In this document: one piece after another, positions 47,995 to 59,984 of the stretch
Position numbering within the stretch: the stretch's first letter is position 1
How the letters are laid out: the number at the start of each line of letters is the position of its first letter
From: Chionoecetes opilio
Lineage: Eukaryota; Arthropoda; Malacostraca; Decapoda; Majidae
DNA length: 64,000 nucleotides
Reading direction: 5' to 3'
Assembly: GCA_016584305.1 (NCBI GenBank)
Contig: JACEEZ010020602.1
Span: forward strand, 35,001-99,000
The notes under the pieces: generated by a model
Seen by the model: only the letters and a program-made list of their open reading frames with translations
What the model was told of the DNA's origin: nothing
Database searches by the model: none
Program-made: the position numbers and the translations under genes

Positions 47995-48140
47995 CACTTG
48001 GAAATCTGTTATTCTCTTCCTCCTCCTCCTCCCCCTCCTCCCCTCCTCCTCCTCCTCCTCCCCTCCTCTCCTCCTCCCTCTCTTCCTCCCCTCCTCCTTC
48101 TTTCCTCCCTCCTCCTCCTCCTCCCCCTCCCCCCTTCCAT
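47995..48140. repeat. (CCT)n-rich polypyrimidine array
   Basis: CCT and CTC triplets with C-run variants directly before the ORF1 zinc-finger region. Confidence 0.85.
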
Positions 48141-49125
48141 TCTACGCAAGTGTCTGGTGTGCAGTGGAAAGTTCGCACCACAATATTTCATCAACTCCAC
48201 AGCCTGTAGACTTTGTGTCTTGTCAAACAAGCAAGAAGAAACCCTCGCACTGTACAATGATCTTAAGAAGAATCATGACAGTCTCCGTGAGAGTTATGAC
48301 AGTCTACGGAAGGCTGTTGCCATCATTTCCTCCACCCACCCAAAACCTGGCCATCACCTCGCCCTCCTTTCGCCCTCTCTTCCCCTTCTTCCGCCTCGGT
48401 AACACCTCCTCCTCTACCCCCCCTTCCTCCTCATCCCCCTCTCCCCAAAATTTCCCCCGGGACACCCCTATACCTTAAGAAACCCTCCACCTCCTTAATC
48501 TACCCCGGCCCAACCGTATCACATCCCCTCTATCTCATCCAACCCATCCACCTCCCCCAAACCCTCCACCTCCTCCTCCTCTACCTCCTCCCCTTCCCCC
48601 TCCTCTACTCCTCTTCTCCACCTCCCCCACCTCCTCCACCTCCTCCTCCTCCTCCTCCCCCTCCTCCTCCTCCCCCCCTCCTCCTCCGCTCCGCCTCCAA
48701 CTCCCCTCCTCCTCCTCCTCCTCCTCCCCACCTCCTCCTCCTCTCCTCCTCCTCCTCCTCTCCTCCTCCCCTCCTCTCCTCCTCTCCTCCTCCTCCTCCT
48801 CCTCCCCCTTCTCACTCCTCTACCCAGCCTCCTCCTCCTCCCCCGCTCCCTCGTCTTCTCCTTCCCCTGCTCCCTTTGCTCCGTAAGGCAGGAGCACGAA
48901 AGACCAACAGCAGTCAAGGCGCCCCACGTCAAAACTTACAATAAATTTCGGTTCTTGGCGAAATGAAAGGAAGCTACATGAGAACCAGATTGATTTGGGA
49001 CTCAATTCTCCGAGGACAAAATGGTGGAGTTTTGTGGGAGGGTCACGGTGACAAAGGAAGCCTTCTTTTTCCCAGGAGCAAAAATCGAGACATCACTGCA
49101 GCCTGCGAAAGACGTCAAAGAACAA
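48135..49125 (+). pseudogene. CR1-like LINE ORF1 (Cys motif, coiled coil, SGNH-type domain)
   Basis: The N-terminal part encodes KCLVCSGKF then ACRLCVL, a C-x2-C / C-x2-C pair. A short heptad-like segment follows (EETLALYNDLKKNHDSLRES, 48238-48300). A long CCT/CTC-rich, Pro/Ser-type low-complexity stretch (48480-48860) comes next. After it, pieces of an esterase-like domain appear in shifting frames near 48990-49120: WDSILRGQ, VEFCGRVTVTKEAFF and PGAKIETS or NRDITAACE. In CR1 elements ORF1 commonly carries a zinc-finger part and an SGNH-hydrolase (GDSL) domain, where DS, R-G and PGA blocks are typical. It is broken by frameshifts and cut by the N at 49126. Confidence 0.6.
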
Positions 49126-49126
49126 N
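49126..49126. other. single-N joint
   Basis: Unresolved base. Sequence after it (TTTTGTCTTTTCTATTTCA and onward) restarts at a point equivalent to about 47895, so this is another overlapping-contig joint. Confidence 0.8.
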
Positions 49127-49358
49127 GTTTTTACCTTTTGTCTTTTCTATTTCATTTTCTTTTCTCTCTTTTTTCTCTCTTGGTAGTACTATTTAGAATT
49201 ACCTTTGTTTAAGGATATTGTTCTGTATTCCTCCTCTCTCTTTCTTCTCTCTTCCTCCTTTTTCTCTTCTCTCTTACTCTCTCTCCTCTTTCTTCTCTTC
49301 TCCCTTCCTCTCCTGCTAGTACTATTCAGCAGATACCCTCATTGTGCGACGGATCCTT

Positions 49359-49526
49359 CGGTATCCTTCCTCCTCCTCCTCCTCCTCCTCCTCCTCCTCC
49401 TCCTCCTCCTCCTCCTCCTCCTCCTCCTCCTCCTCCTCCTCCTCCTCCTCCTCCTCCTCCTCCTCCTCCTCCTCCTCCTCCTCCTCCTCCTCCTCCTCCT
49501 CCTCCTCCTCCTCCTCCTCCTCCTTC
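49359..49526. repeat. pure (CCT)n, 56 units
   Basis: About 168 bp of essentially uninterrupted CCT. Frames read poly-Ser, poly-Pro, poly-Leu or, on the complement, poly-Glu. Confidence 0.97.
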
Positions 49527-49559
49527 CTAAGGAGACAACTCCACAAAGTTCTCATAAGC

Positions 49560-50607
49560 GTCTCATTAGCAAAGTAAAAGCTCATGGTATAACAGGCCAT
49601 CTTTCAAATTGGATAGAAAACTGGCTGTCAAATCGTAAACAAAGGGTGGTAATAAATGGAAATTCTTCTGACTGAACCAGTGTAAATAGTGGTGTTCCTC
49701 AAGGATCAGTTCTCGGTCCTATCCTGTTCTTAATATACATAAATGACATTGACGAGGGAATCACATGCAGGATATCGAAATTTGCTGATGACAAGAAAAT
49801 CACAAACATAGCCTCTACAGAATCTCAGCGCCAACTCATACAAAACGACTTAAACACGCTAACAGAATGGTCAAAAACATGGCAAATGAATTTCAACCTT
49901 GACAAATGTCATGTACTACATATCGGTAATAACAACCCTCATAAAAGTTACGTGATGAACGATTTCCAACTAAAAAGTGTTGATAAAGAAAAATATTTAG
50001 GCGTTATAATCTCGAAAGATCTAAAACCGAATAACCAAATTATAGAGGTAGTAAAAACTGCAAATAAATTGGTTGGCTTTATTGGACGAACTTTCAGTTT
50101 CAAATCTGAAAAAGTTATACTCACTCTTTTTAACTCGCTTGTTCGCCCCCATCTAGAATACTGTGTGCAGTTCTGGTCACCTTATTATAAAAAGGACATA
50201 GATAAACTAGAAAAAATACAGCGCAGAGTAACCAAAATGATACCTAGATTGCGAAATAAATACGTACGAAAATCGGCTCAAAGACTTAACTTATTCCCAC
50301 TAACAAAACGAAGGATAAGAGGTGACCTCATCGAAGTCTTTAAAATCTCCAATGGATTTACGAACGTAGTCCCAGAAAATCTTTTCACGCTAGACCGGTC
50401 AAGCTCAACTAGAAACAACGGATTTAAAATAAGCAGGAAACGGTTTGTAACGAACGAAGCAAAGTACTTCTTCACAAACCGTGTTGTAAACGTAGTGAAT
50501 ATGGGCTGCCGCAGACGTAGTAAACTCAAATACAATAGAATCATTTAAAAATCGCCTCGATAAATATTTCATATCAAATCCCCGGTTGTCACTGTTTATC
50601 TCGGAAT
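49560..50607 (+). pseudogene. CR1-like LINE ORF2, RT C-terminal half
   Basis: The best preserved protein in the window. In order: LISKVKAHGITGHLSNWIEN, NRKQRVVINGNSSD, SGVPQGSVLGPILF, YINDIDEG, KFADDKKI (catalytic FADD near 49782-49793), WQMNFNLDKCHVLHIG, EKYLGVIISKDLKP, LVRPHLEYCVQFWSPYYKKD and LEKIQRRVTKMIPRLRNKY. The C-terminal block is FKNRLDKYFISNPRLSLFIS, ending TAA near 50606. Defects: TGA at 49672-49674 where the family has Trp, and a frameshift near 50500. N-terminal endonuclease and RT fingers are absent because a CCT array precedes it. It is followed by a CR1-type 3' region ending near 51590. Confidence 0.88.
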
Positions 50608-51595
50608 AATAAATTTATCTCGCGGGCCTCTGAAACTTACTCTCATTGCGTAAAATGATTGCGAGTCGCGTCTACACAACCCCTCCCACATGTCTCAGAC
50701 AGCCCCGAGTAAACGGTCACTACTACAACTTTTGACCTGTGACGGGCTGTGGTTCAGTAAGGGCCCTGTCAGTTAGTGACCACCTCGGGATTTATATACC
50801 AGGGGCACTGCTGCAGGGGGCATTGAAGTGCACGGCGTCCTACTTGGAAAGTGCACTACCGCAGTGGATTGAAACGGAGCTGGGGCCTGATTGACTGCTG
50901 CCTCCCAAGAAAGCGCCAGGCAAGGCTGCCGCACCACCCCTGAACTTCCACACTGAGCCTACACCAACACTACATTAGACCTCATAACACACACAGATAG
51001 CCCCGAGTTAACGTTTACCACTACTACTCTCGACCTGTGACGGGCTGTGGTTCAGTTTAGGTATCTGACAGTTAGTGACCACCATCGGGATTTAAGGTAC
51101 CAGGGGTCACTGCTGCAGGAGGCATTGAAGTGTACGGCGTCCTACATGGAAAGTACACAATCCGCAGTGGATTGAACGGAGCTGGGGCCTGATTGACTGC
51201 TGCCTCCCAAGAAAGCGCCAGGCAAGGCTGCCGCACCACCCTTTGAACCTCCACACTGTGTTCACACCATTACAAAACACACATAACATGACCTATCTAT
51301 CAAGCACTAAACCTACCCCCACAAACTAGTAGTAGTTAGCCATAGATTACAGCTTTCAACTTTCCTCACAAATTCCATGCAGTTTTTCTATATTGCATGG
51401 TATCACTTCTTTTCCGGCCAGCTTCGGCTGGAGGGATGGGGGGTGGAGGAGCTAGCCATTTACTCTACTTCCTTTTGTTCTATCCTATTTTCCTCTTATT
51501 ATCTAGTTAGTGTAGTGTAATTAAAGCAAACAGCCTTGTAAGGACCTATCGGTCTGTTGCTGTTTGTGTTTCCTTTGTATTCCTTTGTATTCCTC
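50608..51595 (+). mobile_element. 3' region of the CR1-like LINE, with internal ~300-bp tandem duplication
   Basis: Two direct copies (50697-50993 and 51000-51290) share GACCTGTGACGGGCTGTGGT, CAGTTAGTGACCACC, GGCATTGAAGTG and GATTGACTGCTGCCTCCCAA, with roughly 85-90% identity by eye. After them comes AAGGACCTATCGGTCTGTTG and a terminal tandem CCTTTGTATT repeat near 51570-51592. CR1 elements typically end in short direct repeats rather than poly(A), so this is the likely 3' terminus. Confidence 0.65.
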
Positions 51596-51875
51596 CTCTG
51601 CCGTGGATCAGTCGTCACACTCCCACCTGTGTTATCCGCTGCTCACAAGTCACAACAACAACTTTCCTACAACAACTTTTTTGAAGCCTCGGAGACACAG
51701 AATTTTTCCTGCATGTACTGATCAAATTTTCAGTAGACCAATGCCAGGTTCGAACCCCGGTCTCAGGAGTGTTCATTTGAAAACAGTGTCGGAATTTGTA
51801 ATCAGCCAGCCAGCCTCCTCCTAGCCTGTTGCCTTTATTCTATTCATTTTTTTGTTAGCCAGGTGCTGTGAGTTA

Positions 51876-51889
51876 GTGTGTGTGTGTGT

Positions 51890-51928
<39 letters not shown>
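51876..51928. repeat. (TG)n microsatellite
   Basis: TG array before the SINE 3' end. Confidence 0.95.
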
Positions 51929-51929
<1 letters not shown>

Positions 51930-52174
51930 ATTCATTCTTTCACCCATGGTCTTGCCCACGCGAGCTGAACTGTCGAATGTTGATCTCCAGTTTTTACCCT
52001 CCCGGAAAGAGCTTAGAGCTTATAGAGACCGATCTTTGGCTTAAACTAGGGCCTCACACACCACACACCCCATCCCCTTGCTCAAGGGGGAGAGTGACTG
52101 AATTTGTCGGTGAAAAATCCCTTGAGGGAGCAGGGATTGCACGTGCGATCTTGACCACTGACCGCGCAGGCGAT
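51929..52174 (-). mobile_element. tRNA-derived SINE flanked by TG arrays, second good copy
   Basis: Shares the body of 45665-45879: TTTCACCCATGGTC, CCAGTTTTTACCCTCCCGG, AGAGCTTATAGAGACCGATC, GGGCCTCACACACCACACA. The head on the minus strand starts CATCGCCTGCGCGGTCAGTG. The head region is diverged and has an extra stem (CCCTTGAGGGA / TCCCTCAAGGG type). TG arrays lie on both sides. Confidence 0.7.
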
Positions 52175-52175
52175 G

Positions 52176-52206
<31 letters not shown>

Positions 52207-52224
52207 TGTGTCGTGTGTGTGTGT

Positions 52225-52262
<38 letters not shown>

Positions 52263-52310
52263 GTGTGTGCTTGTCTGTGTGTGCGAGAGAGAGAGAGAAG
52301 AGATAGAGAG

Positions 52311-52384
<74 letters not shown>
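52174..52384. repeat. (TG)n then (GA)n compound microsatellite
   Basis: TG array at 52174-52284 passes directly into GA at 52285-52384. Confidence 0.95.
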
Positions 52385-52385
<1 letters not shown>

Positions 52386-52729
52386 ACGAGTATAACGAAT
52401 GGGGGGTATGAGAGGAGAGGAGAGAGGAGTACAGAAATTGGAGGAGGGTAGAGGAAAATGAGAGGCGGAGGAGGAAAGACGAGGAGGAGTGTAGAGGAAG
52501 ATGAGAAGTGCGACAGAGAAATGAGATAGGGAGAAGAGACAAGGGAGGATGAAGGAAGAGGATGGGGGGAGGGAAAAGGGATGGGCGAAGGGGGGCTGAG
52601 GGTGGAGGAAGAGCTTGACTGAAGGTGAAGGGAAATGATGGGGAAATGAGAGAGAGAGGAGAGGACAGGAGAGAAGAGGAGGTGGGAAAGAGGAGGATAG
52701 GACAGGAGGTTGGAGTGAAAGCAATATTG
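52385..52729. repeat. purine-rich GA/GGA tract
   Basis: Irregular GGAGAGGA-type sequence. Minus-strand Pro/Ser/Leu frames (up to 346 codons, spanning the arrays) are rejected. Confidence 0.75.
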
Positions 52730-52866
52730 ACACACACACACACACACCCCCACACAAAACACACACACACCACACACAACACACACACACACCACACACA
52801 CCACCACACACACACACACACAGACACACACACCCACACACACACACACCCACACACACACACACA
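52730..52866. repeat. (CA)n microsatellite
   Basis: CA array with CCC, AAAC and CACCA interruptions. Confidence 0.95.
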
Positions 52867-53011
52867 CGAGTCTCCAGTTTAGGTTCAGCTCCGTATTTGG
52901 TCCTTTGTCACCGATATGCAAAGTCCACGTGGCGGCTTTCTGCAGGTGTGTCAGGCTTCCGTGATACTGCAGGCTCCTCATCCTTGTCCCTTGATCCTTG
53001 ATTTGACCACA

Positions 53012-55300
53012 GATAGATAGACAGAAAAGATATTTTATTGTCACAAAAATCATAAAAAAGAAAAAACAAAAAAAAAAAAAACCCCCAAAAACAAATTCAT
53101 GATATACCCAAAAATCAGTCATGGACCAGAAATTTACTATAATCAGTAATTAGCAAAAGTATCAAGTGTCTAAAAAATATATATATATATGGGAAACGAT
53201 GTGGCGCCTTGTAACTTCACATTAAAATTCAACTTCCATGTGATATATATGTAATTTCCTATCAGCTGAATCTAAAAATTCAGCAACAGAACTAAAAAAA
53301 AAAAAAATAACTAACATCGCATTTAAGATACATAAAATAGATTACATTCCTACAAAATACAAGTAAAAAAGAAACCCAATAGAACAAGAAAAACGTCACA
53401 ATGTTAAAGTCATCTATAACCTGCATAAAAACAGGAAACGAGGTAATAATAATAAAACTAATAATTATAATTAATAAGTTAATGATACAAAAACGTGGCA
53501 CAAATAAAACATCAACATTAAGAAAAAAAATATATAAACTGAAAATTTTGCTAAAAATCGAAAAGTTAAAAATCGAAGAGCTAAAATCGAAAGAGGAACA
53601 AAATTAATGAAAAAATGAAGAAAATTCATACCAAAAACCCTATAGAAACGTTGATTTAACCCTGAAGAAACAATACAATTTCATGAACCCAGCAGAAACA
53701 AATACGTTCAGAATCACTTTTTACATCATACATTTTCCAGGTTGAAATTTGAGAAAATCACGTACTGAGTGTGATAAGGGGCAATGCCTCAAAAAGATTG
53801 TTTTCCTTTGCACTTCACTGCACTCACCCAACCGTTCCTCGATGGCCAGGCTTCCTTCGCCCCTTCTGTTCCATCGTTCCTCTCAATGGCAAGAGATGCG
53901 CGCTTAAACACAACCGGTCGAAGTTCAATGCGTTAACATTGTCTTTCTCTTTATAACTTTCATGTTCTTTTAGTTCAGGGTTTACAGTATATATATTGAA
54001 ATTTCGTGTGACGTAGAAACTGCAATTTTTATCCTGTAATCTTCTCTTGGCATTTTCCTCCATCTCAGGTATAATTTCTTACTATGTCTCGAACATAATT
54101 AGATAGTATGCGGAACGTTTCTTCCATCACCATCTTAAAACGAAAACAAATGGATAATCTTCCATAGTTGATCTTTTACTCCACATTTTGAGACTACGAC
54201 TGGTAAAATCATTATTATTGTTTGTACTGTGGGGACAGACTAGATTCTGCCAGACACAAGTCATGGGGTTGTTTTGAACACCTAATAGTCTTTTAAACAC
54301 ACACTATATAAAACTTATGTATTGGCCTTAAGTCTCCGTTCAACCACGATTCACATCCCCACAGTATTGACGACATTAAAGCACTATGTAACACCTAAAA
54401 TTTTATAGGAAATGGAATATCATTGTTATTATTAAGATATTCAATAAACTTAAGTACGTGACATGTGACCCTGTGAGCATGGGCTTTTATGAATGAGGAA
54501 GTGGAACCGTCAGCGACGAAAAGGCTGCCCAAATATATGTATTGGTTACAGTGCTCCACCGTCAGGGTGTCCACAACGAACGGTTCCTTGTCCGAGGCAA
54601 CACCATTTATAACCATAAATTTGGTTTTGACTAAATTCATTTTCTTAGTATGAGTGGTGCAATATTGATTTAAAAGCTGTATTTTCCTAATCATGCCAGC
54701 CCTTGTTGTGGACAACAAGACAATGCCGTCGATGAGGACTAGCACATGGAGCAATGATAAAATCCATCATAATCACAGTTACTCTTAATCAAATGTATCA
54801 TATCATTCACATACATTACAAAAAGCCAGCAGGAGATGGGGGCACCTTGGCGCACATCGATAGTAGCTGCTATTACAGCAGTTCCGATAATGTTATTTGT
54901 CACAGTGTACATGGCTATGATGGCAAACAACATGCCCATTATACACCCCAAACGCTTTAATTTATTTAATAAAATCTTCCTTACAACTCGATCATAGGCC
55001 TTTGAATAGTCCACAAAAGTGATATATATGACTAACTTTTTCCTTTTAGCCATCTCAGTAAGAAGACGTAAGGTCACTAGGTGTTCTGTGTACCCCCTGC
55101 CTGCCTGTCCATCTGCCTGTTTCCGATATGACTTTAAAAACTATGATAATCCTTGGCAAAGCACCATGTCGTACAGTTTGGTAAGACTATTCATTATACT
55201 AATACCCCTATAGTTTTCTGGTAATGATCGTGAACCGACTTAAAAATTGTAAGAAATTGGAGGCATAGCCACTGTGGAAGGGTACGCACCAGTCGAAGAT
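53012..55300 (-). pseudogene. RQGAP-type LINE ORF2 with 3' UTR
   Basis: Read from high to low coordinates. ENYRGISIMNSLTKLYDM (about 55220-55165) and QAGRGYTEHLVTLRLLTEMA (about 55110-55040) are followed by FVDYSKAYDRV (first catalytic Asp region, about 55010), VRQGAPISC (about 54840), and VLIDGIVLL at 54722-54739, where LMDD would be expected. Downstream: MNLVKTKFMVING, YIYLGSLF, ILWGCESWLNGDLRP (about 54340) and CSEVQRKTIF followed by LRHCPLS near 53790. A 3' UTR of about 0.75 kb ends with GACAATAAAATATC and CTAT repeats near 53012. It has several frameshifts and a mutated active site, so it is dead. The 5' part is cut near the AT-rich block at 55.33 kb. Confidence 0.8.
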
Positions 55301-55329
55301 ATATTTAAGTTACGTATTTAAAATATTAT

Positions 55330-55422
55330 CATATACTAATAATATATATATAATATATAATATATATATATATATAATATATATATATATATATAATATA
55401 TAGATTATATATATATATAAGC
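55330..55422. repeat. AT-rich (TA)n satellite
   Basis: TATATA and AATATATA units with short interruptions. Confidence 0.9.
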
Positions 55423-55512
55423 CACTGTGCCGGTAGCCACTTAAACAATCTTGGTGTATGCCGCAGGCCCTCACGCTTTGTTACTTTAATTTTACTGTTA
55501 ATTTTGGTGTTG

Positions 55513-55534
55513 TTACTCTCTCTCTCTATCTCTA

Positions 55535-55616
<82 letters not shown>

Positions 55617-55673
55617 CCTCTCCTCTCTCTTCTTCCCTCTCTCTCTCCTCTCTCTTCTCTCTCTCTCTATCTC

Positions 55674-55704
<31 letters not shown>

Positions 55705-55717
55705 CGACTCTCCTCTA

Positions 55718-55763
<46 letters not shown>
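55513..55763. repeat. (CT)n microsatellite
   Basis: Interrupted CT array that abuts the poly(T), meaning the minus-strand poly(A) tail, of the jockey-like LINE. Confidence 0.93.
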
Positions 55764-55766
<3 letters not shown>

Positions 55767-57255
55767 TTTTTTTTCTTCTTTTTTTTTTAACATACATATA
55801 ATTAAAGCAAAAGGCACTGTCGTGTGCTACCCATCCTTAAGGGGCAATTTACACATATATATAAAGAAACTAAAAAATAAACATATATACATTTATGTAT
55901 CACTACGTGTTTGTTGAGGCACTGTGGCTGTCACTAGTGTCACAGTCATCACTAGGCTAAGGGGGTGGGCTTTCAAACAGTTCCACGATTGGCCGCCAAC
56001 TTTACACTTTGTGTGTCATCTCCTGGATTTGAGGGACAGCGGACCTGAAAATGTTCCACAGCCTGGAGACGCGGCCCACACAAAGGGGCGTTGGTGCTGG
56101 CTGGCACGGGAAACCGCGGGCACCTCCACTGCATCCACCACTGGTAAAGCACCGTTTCTCGTGCTCCGCGTGGCGACTCTGGAGGGCTGCGCTAAACCCA
56201 GCCAGGTGTGGCACTCCTGCACCTGTGCCTTGGGGAATACCACAAGCTCGCGGAAATACCCTGCGGTGGTCCAGTGAGTCGAGAGGACTCACCGGCTCGA
56301 ACAGGGCGGTGGGTCTTGGGGGGTCTGGGGGTCTGCAGGCATCAACCAGTCGCAGGGCTCGACGTGGCTGGATGCTGTCCAGCCTCCGGAGTGTGCGAGG
56401 CTGCGCACACGACATCAGGGAGGGCGGCGTACTCTAAGTAAGGCGTATCGGGCCTATAGAGCAAGAGCTTCCCTCCCTGTCGAGGAATCTGGCTACACCT
56501 TCGCAGGAGAGACCCTGTGAGGAGGCCTTTTTTGCAAATGTGTTTGATGGTGGCCGTCAAAACCTTAGCTCTCGGTCCACCTCTACTCCCAGAACCTTGA
56601 CGGCTTCCTGGAGTGGGAGAGGAACGCACCAAACCGCAGCCTCCCTTCCACTGCTGGCCCGGCCGCGGGGGACCGAGAAACCACATTGCCTGTGTTCTTC
56701 TCCGGAGCAAGTTCACCTGCCAACGTGTACCCCACTCCTGTATAACACTCAGCTGCTGATTGACTCATCAGCAGCACGCCCACTGTCATGCGGGGTAGGA
56801 GCAGGAGAGAGTACAGTCATTCAGCGTAAGCCCCCCGAGACTGCTGGCATCTGCTGGAGAAGATCGCCCCGTAGATGTGCCACAGGGACTGGCCCCAGCA
56901 CAGAGCCCTGTGGGTGACTGTGCTTCCACTGTCAGGGACTCATAGGCCTGCCCGTTAACGACGACCTGGAGGGTTCTCCTTGACAGGTAGTCCCCCAGGA
57001 AAAGAGGAGGTCCCCTGGATGCCCTTTTGCTCGGAGTTTTCGAGAAGGCCCCGTTGGCCACACCCTGTCAAAGGCTTCCGCTATTGTTCAAGGGCCACCA
57101 CGATAGTGTCCTGGCCGTCATTCAGGCGTCTCGGGTTAGAAGCATCAGCAAGTCATAGAGGGTGGACCGTACAGGTCTGAACCCAAACTGTTGGTCCCGA
57201 GAGGGGGTAGTTGTCGCGAGGTGACGACAGCTACTCTGCTTTACAACGATCCTCT
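55764..57255 (-). pseudogene. jockey-like LINE ORF2 C-terminal half with poly(A) tail
   Basis: Read from high to low coordinates. FERIVVKQ and QQFGFRPVRSTLYDLLMLLT (57250-57130) precede GPPLFLGDYLSRRTLQVVVN and GQAYESLTVEAQSP (about 57010-56910). The YADD box is at 56815-56832, interrupted by one inserted base (GCTTACGCTGAATGAC). Then VVSRSPAAGPAVEGRLRFGA (about 56690-56620), IKHICKK, GKLLLYRPDTPYLEYAALPD (about 56490-56430), RRALRLVDACRP (about 56350), HTWLGLAQPSRVATRSTR and ASQHQRPFV (about 56090). The 3' UTR ends in a poly(A) tail at 55764-55790 on the minus strand. This is the RT half of a jockey-clade element. Multiple frameshifts make it inactive. The 5' end is lost at the CT array. Confidence 0.82.
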
Positions 57256-57264
57256 CGAAACACT

Positions 57265-57921
<657 letters not shown>

Positions 57922-57924
<3 letters not shown>

Positions 57925-57928
57925 ATAT

Positions 57929-57978
<50 letters not shown>
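57922..57978. repeat. (TA)n microsatellite
   Basis: Follows the CT array directly. Confidence 0.95.
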
Positions 57979-57980
<2 letters not shown>

Positions 57981-58036
57981 CTTCTGGCCTGTGCTTAACT
58001 TGCAAATTGGAAGAAATAGTTCAGTAGCATGAAGGC

Positions 58037-58065
58037 AAAAAAGAGAGAGGAGAGAGAGAGAGAGA

Positions 58066-58097
<32 letters not shown>

Positions 58098-58135
58098 CGA
58101 GAGAGAGAGATATGAGAGAGAGAGAGAGAGAATGG
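58037..58135. repeat. (GA)n microsatellite
   Basis: GA array with a few interruptions. It is opposite in strand sense to the CT array 120 bp upstream. Confidence 0.93.
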
Positions 58136-58388
58136 CGTGTGTGTGTGTCCTATCTCTGTCCTGTTTGTCTATAGTGTAGTGTGTATACAGGTGTGGACAG
58201 CAAAGGAAACCTGTACCGACCCGGGAACAAACCACAACAGGTGACGTCGGTACGATCGGTGGCGGGATTCTGTGCGATTATCGAGGATCAAACCGTGTCC
58301 TCTCCCGTGAGGTGTTGCATTGTGTGGTTAATAGATGCAGACAGCAGGGTATACCTGTGCTGACGAGGGCTGCGTTATCCTCCCAACA

Positions 58389-58438
58389 CGTAACCCCCCC
58401 CCCCCCACCCCCCCCCACCACAACCCCCCCCCCCCCCT
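58389..58438. repeat. poly(C) tract
   Basis: C-runs of 9-14 separated by A or ACCACAA. On the minus strand these are G-runs long enough for quadruplex formation. Confidence 0.9.
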
Positions 58439-59199
58439 GACAAATTATCGAGTAATTCTGAGATCCTGTGAGTAAGGGGACTAAGAATATAGGAAATCGA
58501 GGTACACTTAAGGTGGTACTCATTATGGAAGTTCTGGTTCTTCCCTACTTATGATTGTTAATGTGTCTGACAAACATTCTCTGTGTTTCTATGGGTAATG
58601 TGTCTGAAGTATTATCTTCGCCAAGCTTCTATTGCCTACCGTACCTCTATTGAAGCACTGCGTCCTGGTGTGCGAGGCTGGACGGCAGACTGACGGGTTT
58701 ATTGCTGCCTTCCTGATTGTGCCTCGACTCAGTCGCGCCGCAGGGTTGACTGTTGTGCTTCAAGCCGCCACGATATTATTGGTTCTCGCGGCCGTGACCT
58801 GAATCTTTCCGATGGTCTTTAATTAACGCTTTCCACTTATTATACATGTATTGTATCAGTTCACGGCGCTCAACGGGTGGACGTAGTGAGTTTGAGCTAA
58901 CGAAGGATAGTGTTGTGAAGTGAGATGAGCGGACAGTGAGGGGGGTTAAGTGAGTTGAGGCAAGCTGAGGGGCCAGGTGCCGAGGAACCTCACTTTAGCA
59001 GGGTAGTCACGATGACGTCGTGAGGAACCTGAGTGTCACTGTAGCTTCTCTGAAGAAAGCGAATGCCGAGCTCAGGTGCTGTTGGGGAAACGTAGTGTAC
59101 GAATCGCCAGCCATCGCCTAGACGAAGGGTAGGAGCGTGGACACACGTAAAGAACAAGGAGACTGGCCGAAGGCGATCACAGACTCCGCCTCCTACGAC
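58439..59199. other. unassigned; possibly 5' part of the following LINE
   Basis: GC-moderate sequence without long frames. Its GTGAGG-rich right half (58.9-59.2 kb) may belong to the 5' region of the CR1-like element. I see no motif that proves it. Confidence 0.35.
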
Positions 59200-59429
59200 C
59201 AGGAATAGCTTTGCTGCCCTAATTGATGAGTTTGAAGAGGAAGGGGATGAGAAGACGGACGCAGTTTCCTGTCTTCAGGTAAGACCTTGGTTGTGGGTGA
59301 CAACCAGGTCAAGGGGGAAAAATCTGGATAGAACCGTTTGTAACAGGGATTGGCAAAATAGGGACGCTGCTGGTTCCGTGGCGCGGGGATAGGGAACATA
59401 GCAGACAAAGCGGGGGAGGGTTAAAATGG

Positions 59430-59800
59430 TCGGGGCTGATTTGGTTGATGAGGGTAGCGCCGACGGTGTGTATACGTGCAGGGGGAATGCTATAGGCAGA
59501 TTAGAGGACGGTGATCCTAAGCTAAGTACAAAGAGGCACTAAGGCAGGGTTAGGGACCTTGGGAGCACCCATGTAGTGGTGGCATTTTGCCGCGCAGGAA
59601 TAGGGGCCCAAGATAGTGGGGGGAAGCGTGTGAGGTTAACAGCTTGTGGATGAACACTGTAGGAATAACGGGTTGCCTTTATCGATAAATGGGCCTGATT
59701 CTTCCGAAGGACCACCTGTACGCCAGGGACGGTGTGCTCTCTTCATAGGGGTGTGGGTGTGTTGCCTGGGTAATTGAAAAGGGAGATGGGGGTCAGGGTT
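59430..59800 (+). pseudogene. CR1-like ORF1, SGNH-type domain remnant
   Basis: Across frames one reads VGADLVDEGS (in place of a VGDSLVR-type block, about 59430), VVVAFCRAGIGA (about 59575, where the family has a VVHVGTND-like strand), VAFIDKWA (about 59675) and a HRGVGVLPG block (about 59745) following a region matching YARDGVH. The family's closing D-x-x-H catalytic region would fall here. Several indels break it. The match is from memory of CR1 ORF1 esterase domains and is moderate. Confidence 0.45.
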
Positions 59801-59984
59801 TTCTTAGAGGCCAGGAGGTGTGAAGGTGAAAAATAATGATTCATGATAGTCAAGGAAGGAATAACTGTGGTCATAATGGTCAAGTCAGGAATGAAGACAG
59901 TTAGGGAATTAAGAAAAAAGACAGGGATAAAACCAGGCAGTCAGCGTAAATACAGCTAGCGGGAAAACGACAAGAAGAAGTGCA

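Noticed and set aside
51929..52174. Possible functional tRNA gene on the minus strand
   Set aside because: The head is followed by a conserved SINE body, and no complete cloverleaf with acceptor stem can be drawn.
52041..53122. Minus-strand frames of 269-346 codons around 52-53 kb
   Set aside because: They run through CA, GA and purine tracts, and their amino-acid content (Ser/Leu/Pro/His/Thr) follows the repeats.
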